9,040 nucleotides of DNA, taken from assembly GCA_024695545.1 (NCBI GenBank), contig JAILHZ010000031.1, positions 1 to 9,040 on the forward strand. The letters are read 5' to 3'. Shown in pieces: positions 6,666 to 9,040 of this stretch (within the stretch, counting starts at the first letter, position 1; every line of letters starts with the position of its first letter). This DNA comes from Clostridiales bacterium (GTDB lineage: Bacteria; Bacillota_A; Clostridia; Saccharofermentanales; Saccharofermentanaceae). Below the pieces are notes generated by a model. That model saw only the letters and a list, made by a program, of their open reading frames with translations, had not been told where the DNA came from and ran no database searches. Position numbers and translations under genes: made by a program.

Positions 6666-6667
6666 GC

Positions 6668-7159
6668 TCACGTGCTCTCACGCAACTCTTGCTCGACTTC
6701 CTTCTTATGGATCGCGTGGATGCCGATATGTCCGATTCCCAGAAATACTACTGCGACCCCGAGCCCCCAGTTTCTGCCGTATATTGCAAGAAGGAAAAAT
6801 GCGATGACTGGGAGGGTCGCGCCGGCCAGCGGGATACCGAGGATGCTCCTGTAGAAATCGAGCATCGTCCTCTCACTTCGGAAGTAACGGATCCAGTGGA
6901 TCTCATAGAGGATCATCAGAAGGAATGCCACGATCAGCCACAGATACCAAAGCGACCACGGCTTCAGATTAAAGTCCGTGAAGATCACCGCGGCAGTGGT
7001 TACCGTCACCTGCCCGATCCTTTCGAAAAGCAGCAGCACCTTGCTTTCTCTTGCGACATATTTATCGTAGTCCTGCGGCGGATACTTCGGCCAGAAGGAA
7101 TTGGGGACAAACAACATCAGCAGAAAGATAAGACCCACATAGGAAAAACCGAAATGCAT
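6668..7159 (-). CDS. Small multi-pass membrane protein of unknown function
   Basis: A 163-residue, strongly hydrophobic protein with four or five predicted membrane segments at about 4-20, 49-63 (weaker), 69-89, 108-127 and 131-149. It starts directly in a membrane segment without a cleavable signal peptide and ends in a charged tail. Notable residues in or near the membrane are Glu86 and His88 (LYEIHWIRYF) and His144 and His148 (GIGHIGIH), which could bind metal or protons. The overall pattern matches, from memory, an uncharacterised membrane protein common in Clostridia; I know no function. The start has GGGAG nine bases upstream and an extended -10 promoter at 7191-7199. It lies between the ppdK terminator and the lipoprotein cluster, about 80 bases from the latter, so co-transcription is possible but unproven. 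Confidence 0.82.
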   Translation of the reverse strand: MHFGFSYVGLIFLLMLFVPNSFWPKYPPQDYDKYVARESKVLLLFERIGQVTVTTAAVIFTDFNLKPWSLWYLWLIVAFLLMILYEIHWIRYFRSERTMLDFYRSILGIPLAGATLPVIAFFLLAIYGRNWGLGVAVVFLGIGHIGIHAIHKKEVEQELREST

Positions 7160-7190
7160 TCTGAAACGCTCCCTCTCTTTCTTTGATTTC

Positions 7191-7199
7191 AGTATATCA
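7191..7199 (-). promoter_or_regulatory. Extended -10 promoter of the membrane-protein gene
   Basis: On the minus strand this reads TGATATACT: a five-of-six -10 with the TGn extension and no good -35 at 16-18 bases. A start near 7184 gives a leader of about 25 bases, similar to that of the 339 gene. It lies directly after the ppdK terminator, the expected place for a new promoter. Confidence 0.55.
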
Positions 7200-7219
7200 C
7201 TCCGTCATATGGTAAGGAG

Positions 7220-7254
7220 CAAAAAGAAAGCCGGAGTATTGCTACTCCGGCTTT
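7220..7254 (-). terminator. Strong intrinsic terminator of ppdK
   Basis: On the minus strand AAAGCCGGAGTA and TACTCCGGCTTT form a perfect 12-bp stem (7227-7254) closed by the stable GCAA (GNRA) tetraloop, followed by a CTTTTT tract. It lies about 30 bases after the ppdK stop codon. The plus strand also has a T-rich run after the stem, so it could work both ways, but no plus-strand gene is present. Confidence 0.92.
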
Positions 7255-7285
7255 TCTCTTTTTTTCGTTTACTTACGCTTCCGAA

Positions 7286-9040
7286 TTACTTCTGCTCAGC
7301 GATTGCAGCCTGTGCAGCAGCGAGACGAGCGATCGGTACACGGAACGGCGAGCAGGATACATAATCCAGGCCGATCTTGTGGCAGAACTCTACGGACGTC
7401 GGGTCACCGCCGTGCTCACCGCAGATACCGATGTGCAGGTTCGGGTTAACCGGCTTACCGAGATCGATGGCCATCTTCATGAGCTTACCTACGCCGTTCT
7501 GGTCGAGACGTGCGAACGGGTCAGACTCGAAGATCTTGGACTCGTAGTAAGCCTCAAGGAACTTGCCGGCATCGTCACGGGAGAAACCGAATGTCATCTG
7601 TGTCAGGTCGTTGGTACCGAAGCAGAAGAATGCAGCTTCTTTTGCGATCTCGTCAGCTGTAAGAGCAGCACGAGGGATCTCGATCATGGTACCTACTTCG
7701 TACTTGAGGTCAGAACCTGCTGCAGCGATCTCAGCATCAGCTGTCTCCACAACGATGTTCTTCACGACCTTGAGCTCCTTGATGTCGCCGATGAGCGGGA
7801 TCATGATCTCCGGCTCGATGTTCCAATCCGGATGATTCTTCTTCACGTTCAGAGCCGCACGGATGACAGCCTTTGTCTGCATCTTTGCGATTTCAGGATA
7901 GGTAACTGCCAGACGGCATCCACGGTGACCCATCATCGGGTTGAACTCGTGGAGGGAGTCGATCATAGCCTTAATAGCCTCTACTGTCTTGCCCTTCTTA
8001 TCAGCGAGTTTCTTGATATCAGCTTCTTCTGTAGGTACGAACTCGTGAAGCGGCGGATCCAGGAAACGGATGGTTACCGGATAGCCTTCGAGAGCCTCGT
8101 AGAGAGCTTCGAAGTCAGACTGCTGCATCGGCAGGATCTTCTCGAGAGCTTCTTCTCTCTCTTCTACTGTCTCGGAGCAGATCATCTCACGGAAAGCGTC
8201 GATTCTTCCGTCACCGAAGAACATGTGCTCAGTACGGCAAAGGCCGATACCCTCAGCGCCGAGCTCACGGGCCTTCTTCGCATCCTTAGGTGTATCAGCA
8301 TTAGTTCTTACCTTAAGTCTTCTGTACTTATCCGCCCAAGCCATGATGCGGCCGAACTCACCTGCGATAGTAGCATCTACTGTCGGGATGATACCGTCGT
8401 AGATCTTACCTGTGGAACCGTCGATGGAGATCTCATCACCCTCGTGATATTCCTTACCTGCGAGTGTGAACTTCTTGTTTGCTTCGTCCATGTTGATCTC
8501 GGAGCAGCCGGATACGCAGCATGTACCCATACCACGTGCAACAACGGCAGCGTGGGATGTCATACCACCACGGACTGTGAGGATACCCTGGGAAGCCTTC
8601 ATTCCTTCGATGTCCTCTGGAGAGGTCTCGAGACGTACGAGAACGACTTTCTTTCCTTCTGCCTTCCAAGCCTTTGCGTCTTCAGCTGTGAAAACGATCT
8701 GGCCGCATGCAGCACCCGGGGAAGCACCCAGTGCCTGAGCGATCGGAGTTGCGTCCTTCAGTGCTTTTGCATCGAACTGCGGGTGAAGGAGTGTATCGAG
8801 GTTACGAGGATCGATCATAGCAACCGCCTCAGCCTCTGTTCTCATGCCCTCGTCAACGAGGTCGCATGCGATCTTGAGAGCAGCCTGAGCAGTTCTCTTA
8901 CCGTTTCTTGTCTGGAGCATGTAGAGCTTACCGTGCTCAACCGTGAACTCCATATCCTGCATGTCGCGGTAGTGCTTTTCGAGAATGGAGCATACTTCAG
9001 TGAACTGCTTGAATGCCTCCGGGAACTTCTCCTGCATCTC
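7286..9040 (-). CDS. ppdK: Pyruvate phosphate dikinase, C-terminal part, 5' end beyond the window
   Basis: The frame is open to the window edge; 584 residues are visible of about 875 expected, so roughly 290 N-terminal residues (most of the ATP-grasp domain) are missing. The enzyme interconverts pyruvate, ATP and phosphate with phosphoenolpyruvate, AMP and pyrophosphate in the cytoplasm. Counting from the first visible Met, residues 30-48 close the nucleotide-binding domain (GKLYMLQTRNGKR). The swivelling phosphohistidine domain carries TVRGGMTSHAAVVARGMG with catalytic His162 (His455 in the Clostridium symbiosum enzyme). The C-terminal PEP/pyruvate barrel holds GIGLCRTEHMFF, EVGTMIEIPRAAL, CFGTNDLTQMTFG and HIGICGEHGG with the proton-donor Cys539 (Cys831). 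All expected active-site motifs are intact. The Thr two residues before the His is the site used by PPDK regulatory kinases elsewhere. Codons look more strongly biased than in the lipoproteins, fitting high expression. Confidence 0.97.
   Translation of the reverse strand, partial: EMQEKFPEAFKQFTEVCSILEKHYRDMQDMEFTVEHGKLYMLQTRNGKRTAQAALKIACDLVDEGMRTEAEAVAMIDPRNLDTLLHPQFDAKALKDATPIAQALGASPGAACGQIVFTAEDAKAWKAEGKKVVLVRLETSPEDIEGMKASQGILTVRGGMTSHAAVVARGMGTCCVSGCSEINMDEANKKFTLAGKEYHEGDEISIDGSTGKIYDGIIPTVDATIAGEFGRIMAWADKYRRLKVRTNADTPKDAKKARELGAEGIGLCRTEHMFFGDGRIDAFREMICSETVEEREEALEKILPMQQSDFEALYEALEGYPVTIRFLDPPLHEFVPTEEADIKKLADKKGKTVEAIKAMIDSLHEFNPMMGHRGCRLAVTYPEIAKMQTKAVIRAALNVKKNHPDWNIEPEIMIPLIGDIKELKVVKNIVVETADAEIAAAGSDLKYEVGTMIEIPRAALTADEIAKEAAFFCFGTNDLTQMTFGFSRDDAGKFLEAYYESKIFESDPFARLDQNGVGKLMKMAIDLGKPVNPNLHIGICGEHGGDPTSVEFCHKIGLDYVSCSPFRVPIARLAAAQAAIAEQK

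Noticed and set aside
6689..7186. 165-codon open frame on the plus strand
   Set aside because: It is antisense to the multi-pass membrane protein, whose hydrophobic pattern and start signals are clear; the antisense product is charged and featureless.
8454..8669. Short minus-strand open frame inside ppdK
   Set aside because: It is out of frame within the intact pyruvate phosphate dikinase coding region around the catalytic histidine.
1..9040. CRISPR array, tRNA, rRNA, insertion sequence or prophage signals
   Set aside because: No regularly spaced repeats, tRNA-like folds, transposase or integrase motifs, or long terminal inverted repeats were found on either strand.

Overview
The window reads as chromosomal DNA of a low-to-mid GC Gram-positive anaerobe of the class Clostridia (Bacillota), probably a gut or rumen type. 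The grounds are the strong AAGGAGG-type ribosome sites, the pyruvate phosphate dikinase, the many Sec/SPII lipoproteins, and a membrane protein and GNAT-like fragment of kinds I associate with Clostridia. The genus cannot be fixed from the sequence alone. Every convincing gene lies on the minus strand, so transcription runs from high to low coordinates.

Layout in transcription order: (1) 9040-7286 is the C-terminal two thirds of pyruvate phosphate dikinase (ppdK). It enters from outside the window and ends at a textbook intrinsic terminator (7220-7254). (2) An extended -10 promoter (7191-7199) leads into a small multi-pass membrane protein (7159-6668). (3) About 80 bases holding two abutting hairpins precede a four-gene lipoprotein cluster on the same strand: an 826-residue solute-binding-like lipoprotein (6588-4108), a 210-residue lipoprotein (4074-3442), a 755-residue solute-binding-like lipoprotein (3385-1118) and a 220-residue lipoprotein (1094-432). 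Gaps are 33, 56 and 23 bases, so this looks like an operon, with a possible internal promoter at the 3442 stop codon. (4) A weak hairpin and another extended -10 promoter separate the cluster from a two-gene unit: a 55-residue ORF resembling the N-terminal part of clostridial GNAT acetyltransferases (339-172), overlapping by 8 bases the start of a class I SAM-dependent methyltransferase (179 to the window edge).

The most interesting part is the lipoprotein cluster. It consists of two large/small pairs. Each large protein carries, ahead of a family-1 type solute-binding domain, an extra region of about 340 residues built from recurring short motifs that look like beta-propeller blades. No permease, ATPase, two-component system or anti-sigma factor lies next to them here. 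All four mature N-termini have a cluster of basic residues right after the lipidated cysteine. Ligand and role are unknown; a surface sensing or capture system is inference. No RNA genes, CRISPR arrays, insertion sequences or attachment sites were seen, and no gene-free stretch exceeds 300 bases.
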